This document shows, in pieces, positions 20,792-30,818 of a stretch of 64,000 nt of DNA. This DNA comes from Rhodospirillaceae bacterium SYSU D60007 (GTDB lineage: Bacteria; Pseudomonadota; Alphaproteobacteria; Reyranellales; Reyranellaceae), in NCBI GenBank assembly GCA_003574685.1, contig QOCQ01000011.1, forward strand, positions 62,001 through 126,000, given 5' to 3'. Each line of letters starts with the position of its first letter. Within the stretch, counting starts at the first letter, position 1. A program made the position numbers and the translations under genes. The notes beneath the pieces are model-generated. The model made no database searches. It had not been told where the DNA came from and saw only the letters and a program-made list of their open reading frames with translations.

Positions 20792-22762
20792 CTAGGTGGT
20801 GCTGCTGTTGGCGAGACGGACGTCGCCTCTCGGCGTGCGGATCGAGTCGACGAAAGCCTGCATCTCGCGCGACGGGGCCGGTGTCAGCAGGCTGACGATC
20901 CATGTCACGATGAATGCCACGGGCAGCGCGAACAGCGCCGACGAAATGTTGCGGATGCCCCACCAGTTCGCACGCGGCAGGGCTGCCCGTTCGAGCGCTG
21001 CTTCGGCGCTGGCCAGCGCGGTCTGGAGCTGCTCGGTGACATTGGCGCCAGCCGCCTGAACCGCGGCGGCTGCCTCCGCGACCTTCGCCTTCAGCGGCAC
21101 AAGTGCTTGTGCCGCTTCGGCCGATCCGAAGGTGTCGATCCACCACAGCGGGAAGTAGCGCGTCCCCACCAGGTAGAAGAGGCAGAGGCCGAAACCGGCT
21201 ATCATGCCGGCAATGGCGCCAGCCGTGGTCGTGCGCTTCCACCAGATGCCCAGCACCAGCGGCGCGAACAGGCCTGCGGCCGCGAGCGAGAAGGCCCAGG
21301 CCACCATCTGGATGATGCCCGAGGGCCGCGTGCCGGCAACGGCCGCCGCGATGATGGCGACAGCGATCAGGAGGACGCGCGCCACAATCAGCCGCCGTGC
21401 CGTCGAGGCCCGGGGGTCGATCATCTTGTAGTAGACGTCGTGGCTCAGCGCGTTGGCGATGGCCAGCAGCAACCCGTCGGCGGTCGAAAGCGCCGCGGCG
21501 AGGCCGCCGGCCGCCACCAGGCCGGAAACGACATATGGCAGGCCGGCGATCTCCGGCATCGACAGGACGATGATGTCCTGATTGATGACGAATTCCGCCA
21601 GTTGCAGGATGCCGTCGTTGTTGGCGTCCCTGATCGTGAGCAATCCGCCGACCTGGGACCAGTTCTGCACCCATGCCGGCAGCGACGCGATCGGCTGGCC
21701 GATAACGTTCTGGTAGACTTCCAGCTTGGCGAAGGCGGCGTAGGCCGGCGCCGTGAAATACAGCAGGAAGATGAAGAAGATCGACCACGCTACCGAGCTG
21801 CGCGCTTCGCGTACGCTGGGCGTCGTGAAGTAGCGCATCAGGATGTGCGGCAAGGACGCCGTGCCCACCATGAGGCACAGCACCAGGGCCCAGAAATTGT
21901 GGAACTCCGTCCAGCTAAACTGGCCCGTGGCATCGGCGAAAGCGGCGGTGTGCCCCTTCACTACCCCAAGCTGCTGTTCGAACGCGGCGATCTCGCGCAG
22001 TGCCTGGCCATAGGTCAGTTCGGGAATCGGCAGGCCGTATTCCTTCGTCGACAGCCAGACGACCGGCACCAGATAGGAGATGATCAGGATGATGTATTGC
22101 GCCACCTGCGTCCAGGTCACCGCGCGCATGCCGCCCAGCATCGAGCACACCAGAATGCCCACGAGGCCGACAAAGATCGCGATCTCGAAGGGAATGCCCA
22201 GGAAGCGCGAGGTGATGATGCCGATGCCGAAGGTCTGCGCCACGATGTAGGTGAACGACGCACAGAACAGCACGACGACGCCAACCAGCCGCGCCGTCGA
22301 ACTCTCGTAACGCGTGCCGAGGAAGTCCGGCACGGTGAACTGGCCAAACTTGCGCAGGTACGGCGCCAAAAGGATGCCAACCAGCACATAGCCGCCCGTC
22401 CATCCGAGCACATAACCCAGCGCGTTGTAGCCGCCGAGGTAGAGTCCGCCCGCCATCGAAATAAAGGAGGCAGCGCTCATCCAGTCGGCGCCGGTGGCCA
22501 TGCCGTTGTACAGCGCCGGCACCCTGCGGCCGGCCACGTAGTACTCCGAGATGTCCATCGTACGCGAAAGAATGCCGATATAGGCGTACACCCCGATCGT
22601 CAGGATCACAAAGGCGTAGCCGATGAACTTGTTAGGTACGCCGACCTGCTCGAGAACCGCGAGCAGCAGGGTGAACAGGATGAATCCGCCCGTGTAGCCG
22701 CCGTAGATCTTGCCGAGATTGGCGATGAATCCGCCGCCGGAAGCGGCCCTGGCTTCGCTCAT
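20792..22762 (-). CDS. Sodium:solute symporter, VC_2705 subfamily (large subunit), with EF-hand-like loop
   Basis: A 656-residue SSS-family transporter with DYYVAGRRVPALYNG-like (EYYVAGRRVPALYNG), TGADWMSAASFISMAGG and YLRKFGQFTVPDFLGTRY motifs, closely related to the paralogue at 17567. The EF-hand-like loop encoded at 21590-21628 reads DANNDGILQLAEF. Compared with the paralogue it carries an extra soluble stretch near the C-terminus, a predicted alpha-helical AAxAA-rich segment (VAEAAAAVQAAGANVTEQ). It starts 15 bases after the DUF4212 gene, the known small-subunit partner. The substrate is likely a short carboxylate, but this is inferred from the family. Confidence 0.9.
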   Translation of the reverse strand: MSEARAASGGGFIANLGKIYGGYTGGFILFTLLLAVLEQVGVPNKFIGYAFVILTIGVYAYIGILSRTMDISEYYVAGRRVPALYNGMATGADWMSAASFISMAGGLYLGGYNALGYVLGWTGGYVLVGILLAPYLRKFGQFTVPDFLGTRYESSTARLVGVVVLFCASFTYIVAQTFGIGIITSRFLGIPFEIAIFVGLVGILVCSMLGGMRAVTWTQVAQYIILIISYLVPVVWLSTKEYGLPIPELTYGQALREIAAFEQQLGVVKGHTAAFADATGQFSWTEFHNFWALVLCLMVGTASLPHILMRYFTTPSVREARSSVAWSIFFIFLLYFTAPAYAAFAKLEVYQNVIGQPIASLPAWVQNWSQVGGLLTIRDANNDGILQLAEFVINQDIIVLSMPEIAGLPYVVSGLVAAGGLAAALSTADGLLLAIANALSHDVYYKMIDPRASTARRLIVARVLLIAVAIIAAAVAGTRPSGIIQMVAWAFSLAAAGLFAPLVLGIWWKRTTTAGAIAGMIAGFGLCLFYLVGTRYFPLWWIDTFGSAEAAQALVPLKAKVAEAAAAVQAAGANVTEQLQTALASAEAALERAALPRANWWGIRNISSALFALPVAFIVTWIVSLLTPAPSREMQAFVDSIRTPRGDVRLANSSTT

Positions 22763-22777
22763 GGTCCCGCCCTCCGC

Positions 22778-23047
22778 TCAGTCCTCGTGCACGCCGAACT
22801 CTTCGTCGATCCTGTTCTGCGCCACGGCGTTCCAGGCACAGAGCACAACGAAGGCGATCAGGGATCCCTGCGCGGCCATGTAGAAGCCGAGCGGAAAGCC
22901 GAGAATCACGATGCTGTTGAGTTGATGCGCGAAGAGATGGACGATGAAGCTGAAGAACAGCCACAGCACGAAGATAGTCCACATCAGCGTGGACGTGCGC
23001 CGCCAGTAGGCGGCCTGCTGTTCGGCCGATAACGGATGCGAACTCAT
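22778..23047 (-). CDS. DUF4212 protein, putative Na+/solute symporter small subunit
   Basis: An 89-residue protein with two membrane helices (WTIFVLWLFFSFIVHLF and FPLGFYMAAQGSLIAFVVLC) and the DUF4212 pattern YWRRTSTLMW...NAVAQNRIDEEFGV. The ATG at 23047 gives the usual MSSHPLSAEQQAAYW start. DUF4212 genes are regularly found directly upstream of VC_2705-type symporters, as here. It is probably the first gene of a minus-strand unit reaching 17567. Confidence 0.93.
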   Translation of the reverse strand: MSSHPLSAEQQAAYWRRTSTLMWTIFVLWLFFSFIVHLFAHQLNSIVILGFPLGFYMAAQGSLIAFVVLCAWNAVAQNRIDEEFGVHED

Positions 23048-23404
23048 TGCTCGGGCCTTTCTTGGTTTTGTGTGACGCTCCTCCCGCTGACTCCACTGGC
23101 CAGCACATATCCCTTGCCGGATCGTCGCATCCGCGCGCTGCCGTCGGCGCGCATATGCGTACGCCGGTACAACCATTGGGAAGGGCAACGGCAAGCCGCT
23201 GCTTCTTTCCCCCCTTCCAGTCCGGGACATCCAGCTTCCCGGTTTTTCTTCTGCGAGTCCTCGACTCTATTTGACCAGCACATTAAATGAACTGGCGCGA
23301 CAAGGGAGTGCGCTAAAATGCCTCAGCCAGGCTGAACAATTTGCTGCACCGCGGTAGTGCATGCGGGCGAAGGCGCATGAAGACGCGAATGACAGGACAC
23401 CAGC
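23048..23404. other. Divergent intergenic region, symporter / exonuclease-nucleotidyltransferase operons
   Basis: A 357-base region with no credible gene, separating two divergent units. A TTGACC box lies at 23271-23276 and a TAAAAT box at 23314-23319 on the plus strand, but their spacing is wrong for one sigma-70 promoter. I therefore make no promoter call. A low-GC stretch near 23255-23290 is the most promoter-like part. Confidence 0.5.
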
Positions 23405-24043
23405 ATGCTTTCCGGGATCCGTGCCGCGCGGCGGCGTGAACGGATCGCCTCGGCTGAGGCGATGGCGCGCTTTCTCGGCGAAAGGGCAGCGCTGGTCACG
23501 CAGAAGACGGTGATCGGCTATTGCAACGCACGCACCAGCCTGCCGTTGAGCGAGCTGATGCGCGACAAGCCCTTCGCGGATGCGTTTGAACAGAGCCGCT
23601 GGCGCGCCTTCGCCGCCGTGCTCGAGGACATGTTCGTGGTGGCGGAGGGCAGATTGCGGCCGGCTGCGGCGAGTGATGCCGGCCGTCTCGTGGCACCGCT
23701 TGTCAGCCGCTTCCGTGCGGTGCTGTCAAAGGATGCTGCCGACGGTATTGGCGCGGACGAGCGGCACGCCGCGGGCGAACGCCTGAAGGCGCGCCTGGAG
23801 GTCGCTCAATCCGGACCAGAATGCCTGGCCGGCGATATCGCCCGGGTTTCCGGGGCCCGCGTCTATGAGGCGATGCCCATCCACGAACGCTTCCGGCGTC
23901 TGGACCGTGACTCCATCATTGCCGGGGTGCAGTTCCTCATGGTGGGCATGGCCGGCGAATTCGACCGGGGCCTGGATGCGCCGCGCATCGTGGCCGACCT
24001 GCTGGGCCGCGGCACGAGCGCCCCTTCACCAGCGGCACGCTGA
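23405..24043 (+). CDS. Conserved protein of unknown function in symporter locus
   Basis: A 212-residue, mostly alpha-helical soluble protein beginning MLSGIRAARRRERIASAEAM. No catalytic motif is visible. The stretch MPIHERFRRLDRDSIIAGVQ and a helical C-terminus suggest a compact all-alpha fold. Its stop directly abuts the exonuclease ATG, so the two are co-translated. I do not recognise the family. Its stable position with the exonuclease and CBS-nucleotidyltransferase suggests it belongs to the same regulatory module. Confidence 0.75.
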   Translation: MLSGIRAARRRERIASAEAMARFLGERAALVTQKTVIGYCNARTSLPLSELMRDKPFADAFEQSRWRAFAAVLEDMFVVAEGRLRPAAASDAGRLVAPLVSRFRAVLSKDAADGIGADERHAAGERLKARLEVAQSGPECLAGDIARVSGARVYEAMPIHERFRRLDRDSIIAGVQFLMVGMAGEFDRGLDAPRIVADLLGRGTSAPSPAAR

Positions 24044-24733
24044 ATGCCGCGCGCACCCGGCCCGGGACTCCTCTCGCGCCTGATGGAGCACCTGGGCCGG
24101 TCCAACGTCGATGACGGCCCGGACGACAGGTGGGTGAACCGGCCTCTGCATGCCACACGCTTCGTCGTACTCGATCTGGAAACCACCGGACTGGATCATC
24201 GCCGCGACGCCATCGTGCAGATCGCCATGATCGGCATCGAGAACCTGAAGATCGACGCCGAGCCGCTTCTGTGCACGCTGGTTGCTCCGCGCAGGCCTAT
24301 TCCCGCCGCCGCGACGCTCGTGCACGGCATTGCCGACAGCGATGTGCACGATGCGCCGCCATTCGAATCGCTCCTGCCCCGCATTGTCGATGCCTGGCAC
24401 AATGCGGTCGTGGTCGGCCACCATGTCCGCTTCGATCTGGCCATTATGTCGGCGCAGGCACGCCGACACGGCCATGCACTGGCCCTGCCTTCCCATCTTG
24501 ACACCTGGGCCATGGCCAGCGCCTGTGACCGGCGCCTCATGCACACGGACATCACCGACATGGCGCGCCGCTTCGGCATCGATCCCGGCGTTTTCAGGCG
24601 CCACGATGCCATGAGCGATGCAACGCTCGCGGCGGAGCTTTTCGTGCGGCTGGCGGAACGGCTGATCGCGACCGGGCATGCCACGGTCGGACAGGCCGCT
24701 GCTCTCTGCGACCGCGTTCGCCTGCCCGCGTAA
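24044..24733 (+). CDS. DEDDh 3'-5' exonuclease (DNA polymerase III epsilon-like)
   Basis: A 229-residue exonuclease. Exo I is FVVLDLETTGLD with the first Asp-Glu pair. Exo II is VVVGHHVRFDLAIM with its Asp. Exo III is HDAMSDATLAAELF with the His and final Asp, making the DEDDh set complete. Substrate may be DNA or small RNA. It lies between the unknown helical protein and the CBS/DUF294 protein, an arrangement often seen next to VC_2705-type symporters. It is more likely a dedicated partner than the replicative proofreading subunit. Confidence 0.9.
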   Translation: MPRAPGPGLLSRLMEHLGRSNVDDGPDDRWVNRPLHATRFVVLDLETTGLDHRRDAIVQIAMIGIENLKIDAEPLLCTLVAPRRPIPAAATLVHGIADSDVHDAPPFESLLPRIVDAWHNAVVVGHHVRFDLAIMSAQARRHGHALALPSHLDTWAMASACDRRLMHTDITDMARRFGIDPGVFRRHDAMSDATLAAELFVRLAERLIATGHATVGQAAALCDRVRLPA

Positions 24734-24745
24734 TGGCGGTCAGCC

Positions 24746-26203
24746 ATGCGGACCGAGGCGATCGAACGGATTGACGGCTTCCCCTACCGGCACCGCGTGC
24801 GCGACCTGATGACCGCGCCGGTGGCGACGCTGCCGCCCGACGCGCCGCTGCGCGAGGCGATCACACAATTAATCCGGCAGGGGATCAGCTCTATTGTCGT
24901 GGTGGACAGCGACGGTCGCGCCATCGGCATCCTCACCGAACGCGATGTGCTGCGCGTCATCACGAGCACCGGCGGGGCAGCCCTCGAGGCCGCACTGCGC
25001 GGGGCAATGACATCTCCCGTCGCCGGTGTGCCGCCCGACTCGTTCATCTATCGCGCTGTGGGCCGCATGAACCGACTCAATGTGCGGCACCTGCCGGTCC
25101 TTGACCCGCAAGGACGTCCCATCGGCATGCTGACGACGCGTATCCTGCTCGCGCTGCGCTCGCAGCAGGCCCTGGCCCTGGGCGACGAAGTCGATGTCGC
25201 GCCCGACCCCGCGGCGCTGCGGGCGGCGCATGCACGGCTGCCGGCGCTGGCGCGCGCGCTGCTGGCCGAGGACGTGCCTGGCACGGCCATAGCTGCCGTC
25301 ATCGCGGCCGTGACACGGGATCTGACGGCGCGCGCCGCCGAACTGGCGCTGGCCGCGATGGCTGTCGAGGGCAAGGGCGAACCGCCGTGTCCCTGGTGCC
25401 TGCTGGTGTTGGGCTCGGCAGGCCGCGGCGAGACGCTGCTGGCCCCCGACCAGGACAATGCCCTGATTCTCGATCCGCCCGCTGATGCCGACATTGCGGC
25501 GGTCGACGCATGGTTCGCCGGCTTTGCCACCCGGTTAAACACCTCGCTGGATGCGGCCGGCGTTCCATTCTGCAAGGGCGGTGTCATGGCGCGTGAGCCG
25601 GCGTTTCGCCGTACGGCGGCGGGGTGGCGACATGAGGTGGGCCGCTGGATTGCCCATCCCGACGGTTCTGCGGTACTCGCCGCAGACATCTTTTTCGATA
25701 TGTCGGCGGTCGCCGGCGATCCGTTGCTGGCGGAAGCCCTGCGCCGGGACACGATCGCCGCGGCCTCGAAGGCGCCGGCTTTCCTGCAGCAGCTCGCCAC
25801 GGAACTGGATGCGCCGCAGGGTGCGATCGGCCTTTTCGGCGGCTTCCGCCTGACGTCCGGCCGGGTCGATCTGAAGCGCACCGGGCTGCTGCCGATCACC
25901 GCCGGCGCACGCGTGCTGGCGTTGCACCGTGGCATCGCTGAAACCGGTACCGACGAGCGCTTGCGCATGCTCACCGCGCGGCAGGTCATCCGCGAGAGCG
26001 ACGCGGAGGACATCGTCTCGGCGCGGGCTATCATCGTCGATGCGATCCTGCGGCAGCAGCTTGCGGATGTCGCGGCCGGAAGCGCGCCTGGCTCACGGGT
26101 TGACCCATCGCGACTGGCCCGCACGCCGCGCCGGCGGCTGCGCGATGCCGTGAAACGAACGAGGCTGATCGCACCCATCGTCGAGAGCGCGCTTTCCGGC
26201 TGA
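24746..26203 (+). CDS. CBS-pair protein with DUF294 nucleotidyltransferase-like domain
   Basis: A 485-residue protein. Residues about 15-135 form a CBS pair (VRDLMTAPVATLPPDAPLRE, AIGILTERDVL, then a second motif with RHLPVLDPQGRPIGMLT), which usually binds adenine nucleotides. Residues about 200-330 are the DUF294 GlnD-like nucleotidyltransferase domain, with LVLGSAGRGETLLAPDQDNA carrying the GS...RGE...D.D signature. A helical DUF294_C domain follows. By analogy with GlnD it may transfer nucleotides to a protein, but no target is known. Its place opposite the symporters suggests control of uptake or of carboxylate metabolism. Confidence 0.9.
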   Translation: MRTEAIERIDGFPYRHRVRDLMTAPVATLPPDAPLREAITQLIRQGISSIVVVDSDGRAIGILTERDVLRVITSTGGAALEAALRGAMTSPVAGVPPDSFIYRAVGRMNRLNVRHLPVLDPQGRPIGMLTTRILLALRSQQALALGDEVDVAPDPAALRAAHARLPALARALLAEDVPGTAIAAVIAAVTRDLTARAAELALAAMAVEGKGEPPCPWCLLVLGSAGRGETLLAPDQDNALILDPPADADIAAVDAWFAGFATRLNTSLDAAGVPFCKGGVMAREPAFRRTAAGWRHEVGRWIAHPDGSAVLAADIFFDMSAVAGDPLLAEALRRDTIAAASKAPAFLQQLATELDAPQGAIGLFGGFRLTSGRVDLKRTGLLPITAGARVLALHRGIAETGTDERLRMLTARQVIRESDAEDIVSARAIIVDAILRQQLADVAAGSAPGSRVDPSRLARTPRRRLRDAVKRTRLIAPIVESALSG

Positions 26204-26236
26204 CGAAAGCACCATTGCAAGGCGCGGTGCCCGTGC

Positions 26237-28072
26237 CTAAACAAGGTAGAGGCGCGGGGCGAGGGTGTCGGTGCGGGCAGCTTCGAGGGCCTTCATCGCC
26301 TCCGCATAGCCGGCTTCGATGGCGCGGTCGAAACTGGTCCAGTCGAGCAGGTCGAGATCCCGCATCGGCGGCAGCACCAGCAGATCGACCTGCGTGCGAT
26401 CGGCGAGCGCGCGCGCCGTGCTGCCGATCAGCGCCGAGCGCAGCAGCAGGCGCACGATGGAAGGAATTGGCAGCGTCTCGCCGCGGTTCCACACCAGCCG
26501 GCGCAGGAACTCCCACGCCGACCAGGAGTCGACGACGTCGGCACCGGCTGCCAACCCGCCGCCGACGTCGATGTCGATGCCGATCACCGGTCCCCGGCCG
26601 ATGCGGCGCATGGCCGTCACGGGAAAGTTGTCGATGACTCCGCCGTCCACGTGAACATTGCCGGCCGACAGCACTGGTGGCAGCACACCGGGGATCGATA
26701 CGCTGGCCCGCAGCCAGTGCCACAGCTTGCCCCGGCTGTGCACGTCGGCGTTCTGCCGCGTGAGGTTGGCCGACACGCAGAAGAACGGCTTGGGCATGTC
26801 CTCGATATCGATTTCGCCAAAGGCGGCGCGCAGCAGCCGCGTCACGCGCTTGCCCGAGAACAGCGACACGAAGGGCACGGTGTAGTCGTTGAGCGGGTTG
26901 CGATCGACGAAAGCGCGGCGGAAGCGCTCGTCCATCTCCTCGATGGTCCAGCCGGCGGCGACACTGGCGGCCACGATCGCGCCCATGCTGGTGCCGCCGA
27001 CCAGGTCGATGGGCACGCCGGCCTCGCGTAAGGCGCGCACTGCGCCGATATGGGCAAAGCCGCGCGCCCCACCGCCGGCCATCACCACGCCCACCGACCG
27101 GTTGAGCAGCAGGCGAGCCAGCCGATTGAAGTCGTTGTCGCGGCCCAGCCGCACGTGGTGGTGCATGCCATAGTCCTGGCCACGCAGCCAGAAGGCAGTG
27201 GTGCCCGGCTTCGCGCGCCGTCCATCCTCGTGCACCAGCACCAGCTCCCGGCGCGAGCGGAACGGACCGCCGCGGAACATCTCCTCGGCGCGGATCGCGT
27301 CGATGAGCTGCGGTCCAGTGGGCGGCCGGTCGGCGATGGCCACCACCAGCAGCGCGTCCGCCTGCCGCAGGCACAGCCGCGTCCAGGGCGTCAGGCCCGG
27401 ATCGGCACGATATACGACGAAAGCCGACTCGGCCTCGGCGCGATAGAAGCGCTCCGGCGGCTCCCCCATGGCTTCCGGGCCGATGACCTCGACCCGCCCG
27501 TTGCCATGGCCGCGCTGGATGCGCTTCAGCGCCGCGGCGAGATCGGTTGCGAAGGGCGCGCAGGGCGTGTCGAGCCCATGCGGCAGCAGTGCGATCGTGC
27601 GCAGCGGCCGCATGTCGGGCCGCGGCGGCGAGCCGTAGCGCTCCACCACCTTGGCCAGCAGACCCATCAGCGCTTCGGGATGCTCGGCGCAGACCCGCTC
27701 GAAGTCACTGCGCGTCAGGCGCAGTACCTCGCTGTCCCGGATGGCGGCGATGGTGTGCGAGCGCCGCCGGTGGCCGATCAGCGACATTTCGCCGACAATG
27801 TCGCCGACAGGAATTTCCGCGATCACGCGCGCGTTGCCTTCCGGCCCCGGCGGATCGAACACCGCCAGACAGCCGAAGGACACGACATAGAGCGCATCGC
27901 CCGGGTCGCCGGCCTCGAACAGCGTGGCGCCGCCCGGGATCGGAATGACCTCGAAGCGCTGCTCGACCGCCCGCAGGGTTGCGTCGTCCAGCCCGGAAAA
28001 CAGCGGTGCCCGCCGGAGGGCGGCAGTGCGTCGCGACCGCGGGTCGACCAGCGCGGCTAAAGCCTCGTTCAC
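26237..28072 (-). CDS. Patatin-like phospholipase with N-terminal cyclic-nucleotide-binding domain
   Basis: A 611-residue neuropathy-target-esterase-like protein. The N-terminal cNMP-binding fold has GDIVGEMSLIGHRRRSHT, keeping the Glu and Arg-Ser of the ligand cassette. The C-terminal patatin domain has the oxyanion loop GGGARGFAHIG (about residue 330), the nucleophile serine in GGTSMGA (about 362) and the catalytic Asp in VDGGV (about 474). It should hydrolyse lysophospholipids or other esters in response to cyclic nucleotide. The GTG at 28072 (VNEALAAL) is my start; an upstream GTG at 28108 would add 12 residues and neither has a strong ribosome site. The 3' end converges on the CBS/DUF294 gene. 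Confidence 0.9.
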   Translation of the reverse strand: MNEALAALVDPRSRRTAALRRAPLFSGLDDATLRAVEQRFEVIPIPGGATLFEAGDPGDALYVVSFGCLAVFDPPGPEGNARVIAEIPVGDIVGEMSLIGHRRRSHTIAAIRDSEVLRLTRSDFERVCAEHPEALMGLLAKVVERYGSPPRPDMRPLRTIALLPHGLDTPCAPFATDLAAALKRIQRGHGNGRVEVIGPEAMGEPPERFYRAEAESAFVVYRADPGLTPWTRLCLRQADALLVVAIADRPPTGPQLIDAIRAEEMFRGGPFRSRRELVLVHEDGRRAKPGTTAFWLRGQDYGMHHHVRLGRDNDFNRLARLLLNRSVGVVMAGGGARGFAHIGAVRALREAGVPIDLVGGTSMGAIVAASVAAGWTIEEMDERFRRAFVDRNPLNDYTVPFVSLFSGKRVTRLLRAAFGEIDIEDMPKPFFCVSANLTRQNADVHSRGKLWHWLRASVSIPGVLPPVLSAGNVHVDGGVIDNFPVTAMRRIGRGPVIGIDIDVGGGLAAGADVVDSWSAWEFLRRLVWNRGETLPIPSIVRLLLRSALIGSTARALADRTQVDLLVLPPMRDLDLLDWTSFDRAIEAGYAEAMKALEAARTDTLAPRLYLV

Positions 28073-28281
28073 CGTCCGCGAACCCCAATCTTCACGGCAG
28101 GATTGCACCGCCGGGTGATGCCGGCAAGGCGCGCCACGTTACCGCACCGCTGCCGCCCGGCGATTCCGCGCCGCGAACACCCCGGCCAGCCAGCCTTGCC
28201 CGGCAGGGCGCGGCTGCTAGTATCCGCCGAAATCGATCCGGGCGCTACGTGCCATCATGCCGGCGCCACCGGGAGGAGTTC

Positions 28282-29478
<1,197 letters not shown>

Positions 29479-29490
29479 GGAGTAAGGCGG

Positions 29491-30633
29491 ATGGATCTGT
29501 CGTATTCGGACGAACAGAAGCAGATCAAGGAAGGCGTCGAACGCTTCGTACGGGAGCAGTACGCGTTCGAGACCCGGCGCAAGATCGCCGCCACCGATCG
29601 CGGCTGGCTGCCCGAGAACTGGGCGAAGTTCGCCGAGCTGGGCTGGCTCGGCATGTCGTTCAGCGAGGACGATGGCGGCTTCGGCGGCGGCATGGTGGAA
29701 ACCGCGATCCTGATGGAAGCCTTCGGCAGCGGACTCGTCCTGGAGCCCTGGCTTCCGACTGTCGTGCTGGGCGGCGGCCTGCTGGCCGCCGGCGGCAACG
29801 CGGCGCAGAAGGAAGCGCTGCTGGCGCCGATGATCGCCGGCGAGAAGCAGTTCGCCGTCGCCTGGGTCGAGAAGCAGTCGCGCTACAATCTGGCGGACGT
29901 GGCTGTGACCGCGAAGCGCAATGGCAGCGGCTTCACGGTCTCCGGCCACAAGGGCGTGGTCTACAACGCCGCCTCGGCCGACACGATCTTCGTGACGGCG
30001 CGTACCGCCGGCGGCCAGCGCGACGAGAAGGGCATCACCGTCTTCGCCGTCGATGCCAGATCCAAAGGCATCACCCGACGCGACTATCCGACCCAGGACG
30101 CGCTGCGCGCCTCAGAGGTGACGTTCGACAACGTCAGCGTTGGCAGCGACGCCGTGGTCGGGCAGGTCGATAACGGCCTGGCGCTGTTCGAGGACACGAT
30201 CGATCGCGCCATCGTGGCCGTGTGCGCCGAGGCCGTCGGCTGCATGGATGCGCTCAACAAGCAGACGCTGGAGTACATCAAGACGCGCAAGCAGTTCGGC
30301 GTGCCAATCGGCAAGTTCCAGGTGCTGCAGCATCGCATGGTCGACTGCTTCACCAACGCCCAGGAAGCGCGCTCCATGACCCTCATGGCGACGCTGAAGA
30401 TCGACGATGCCGATGCCGTCACACGCAAGAAGGCCGCGTCCGGCGCCAAGGTTCAGATCGGCAAGTCCGGCAAGTTCATCGGCCAGAGCGCCGTGCAGAT
30501 GCATGGCGGCATGGGCGTCACCGACGAGCTGTCGGTCAGCCACTACTTCAAGCGGCTGACGATGATCGACACCATGTTCGGCAGCCCGCAGCATCATCTG
30601 ACGCGCTATGGCAGCCTGTCGATGGCGGCCTGA
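29491..30633 (+). CDS. Acyl-CoA dehydrogenase, PimD-like small subunit
   Basis: A 380-residue ACAD of the PimD type, starting MDLSYSDEQKQIKEGVERFV. The C-terminal domain includes LEYIKTRKQFGVPIGKFQVL and GQSAVQMHGGMGVTDELSVS, both standard for the family. The pairing with a PimC-like gene suggests a heteromeric ACAD, as in pimeloyl-CoA and steroid side-chain (FadE-pair) systems, where active sites form between unlike subunits. Which subunit holds the catalytic base cannot be settled by eye. A hairpin terminator follows. Confidence 0.92.
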   Translation: MDLSYSDEQKQIKEGVERFVREQYAFETRRKIAATDRGWLPENWAKFAELGWLGMSFSEDDGGFGGGMVETAILMEAFGSGLVLEPWLPTVVLGGGLLAAGGNAAQKEALLAPMIAGEKQFAVAWVEKQSRYNLADVAVTAKRNGSGFTVSGHKGVVYNAASADTIFVTARTAGGQRDEKGITVFAVDARSKGITRRDYPTQDALRASEVTFDNVSVGSDAVVGQVDNGLALFEDTIDRAIVAVCAEAVGCMDALNKQTLEYIKTRKQFGVPIGKFQVLQHRMVDCFTNAQEARSMTLMATLKIDDADAVTRKKAASGAKVQIGKSGKFIGQSAVQMHGGMGVTDELSVSHYFKRLTMIDTMFGSPQHHLTRYGSLSMAA

Positions 30634-30643
30634 GCCACTTCGC

Positions 30644-30667
30644 AAGCCCGGCCGTCGCGCCGGGCTT
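30644..30667 (+). terminator. Hairpin after the PimD-like gene
   Basis: A 9-bp perfect stem, AAGCCCGGC/GCCGGGCTT, with a 6-base loop, 10 bases after the stop codon. Only a weak T-rich tract (CGTGTTT) follows, so termination may be partial. Confidence 0.55.
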
Positions 30668-30689
30668 CGTGTTTGAGCAGTACGTTGAG

Positions 30690-30701
30690 TGTGATTTCAC
30701 A
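30690..30701. promoter_or_regulatory. Operator-like palindrome TGTGATTTCACA
   Basis: TGTGA and TCACA half-sites are separated by two bases, in the 185-base gap before the HMGS-like gene. The half-sites match Crp half-sites, but the spacing (2 rather than 6) does not. A TetR- or GntR-type operator is possible. Confidence 0.3.
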
Positions 30702-30818
30702 TCCCGGAAACCATGTCCGCCGCGCGGGGCGGGGTGGCAAAATCGCAGTCGCACGACGCCCGTCGCGGGACTAAGGTAAATCAACGTTCACGAAGTCATT
30801 TTCGGAGGGATTCGGCGA

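Noticed and set aside
20627-23032. An 801-codon plus-strand open frame over the first symporter and DUF4212 genes
   Set aside because: Antisense shadow of well-recognised membrane proteins; composition is low-complexity and has no family motif.
23405-26203. Exonuclease, nucleotidyltransferase and unknown protein considered as an antiphage defence island
   Set aside because: The trio faces VC_2705-type symporters, a common metabolic arrangement, and there are no mobility genes nearby.
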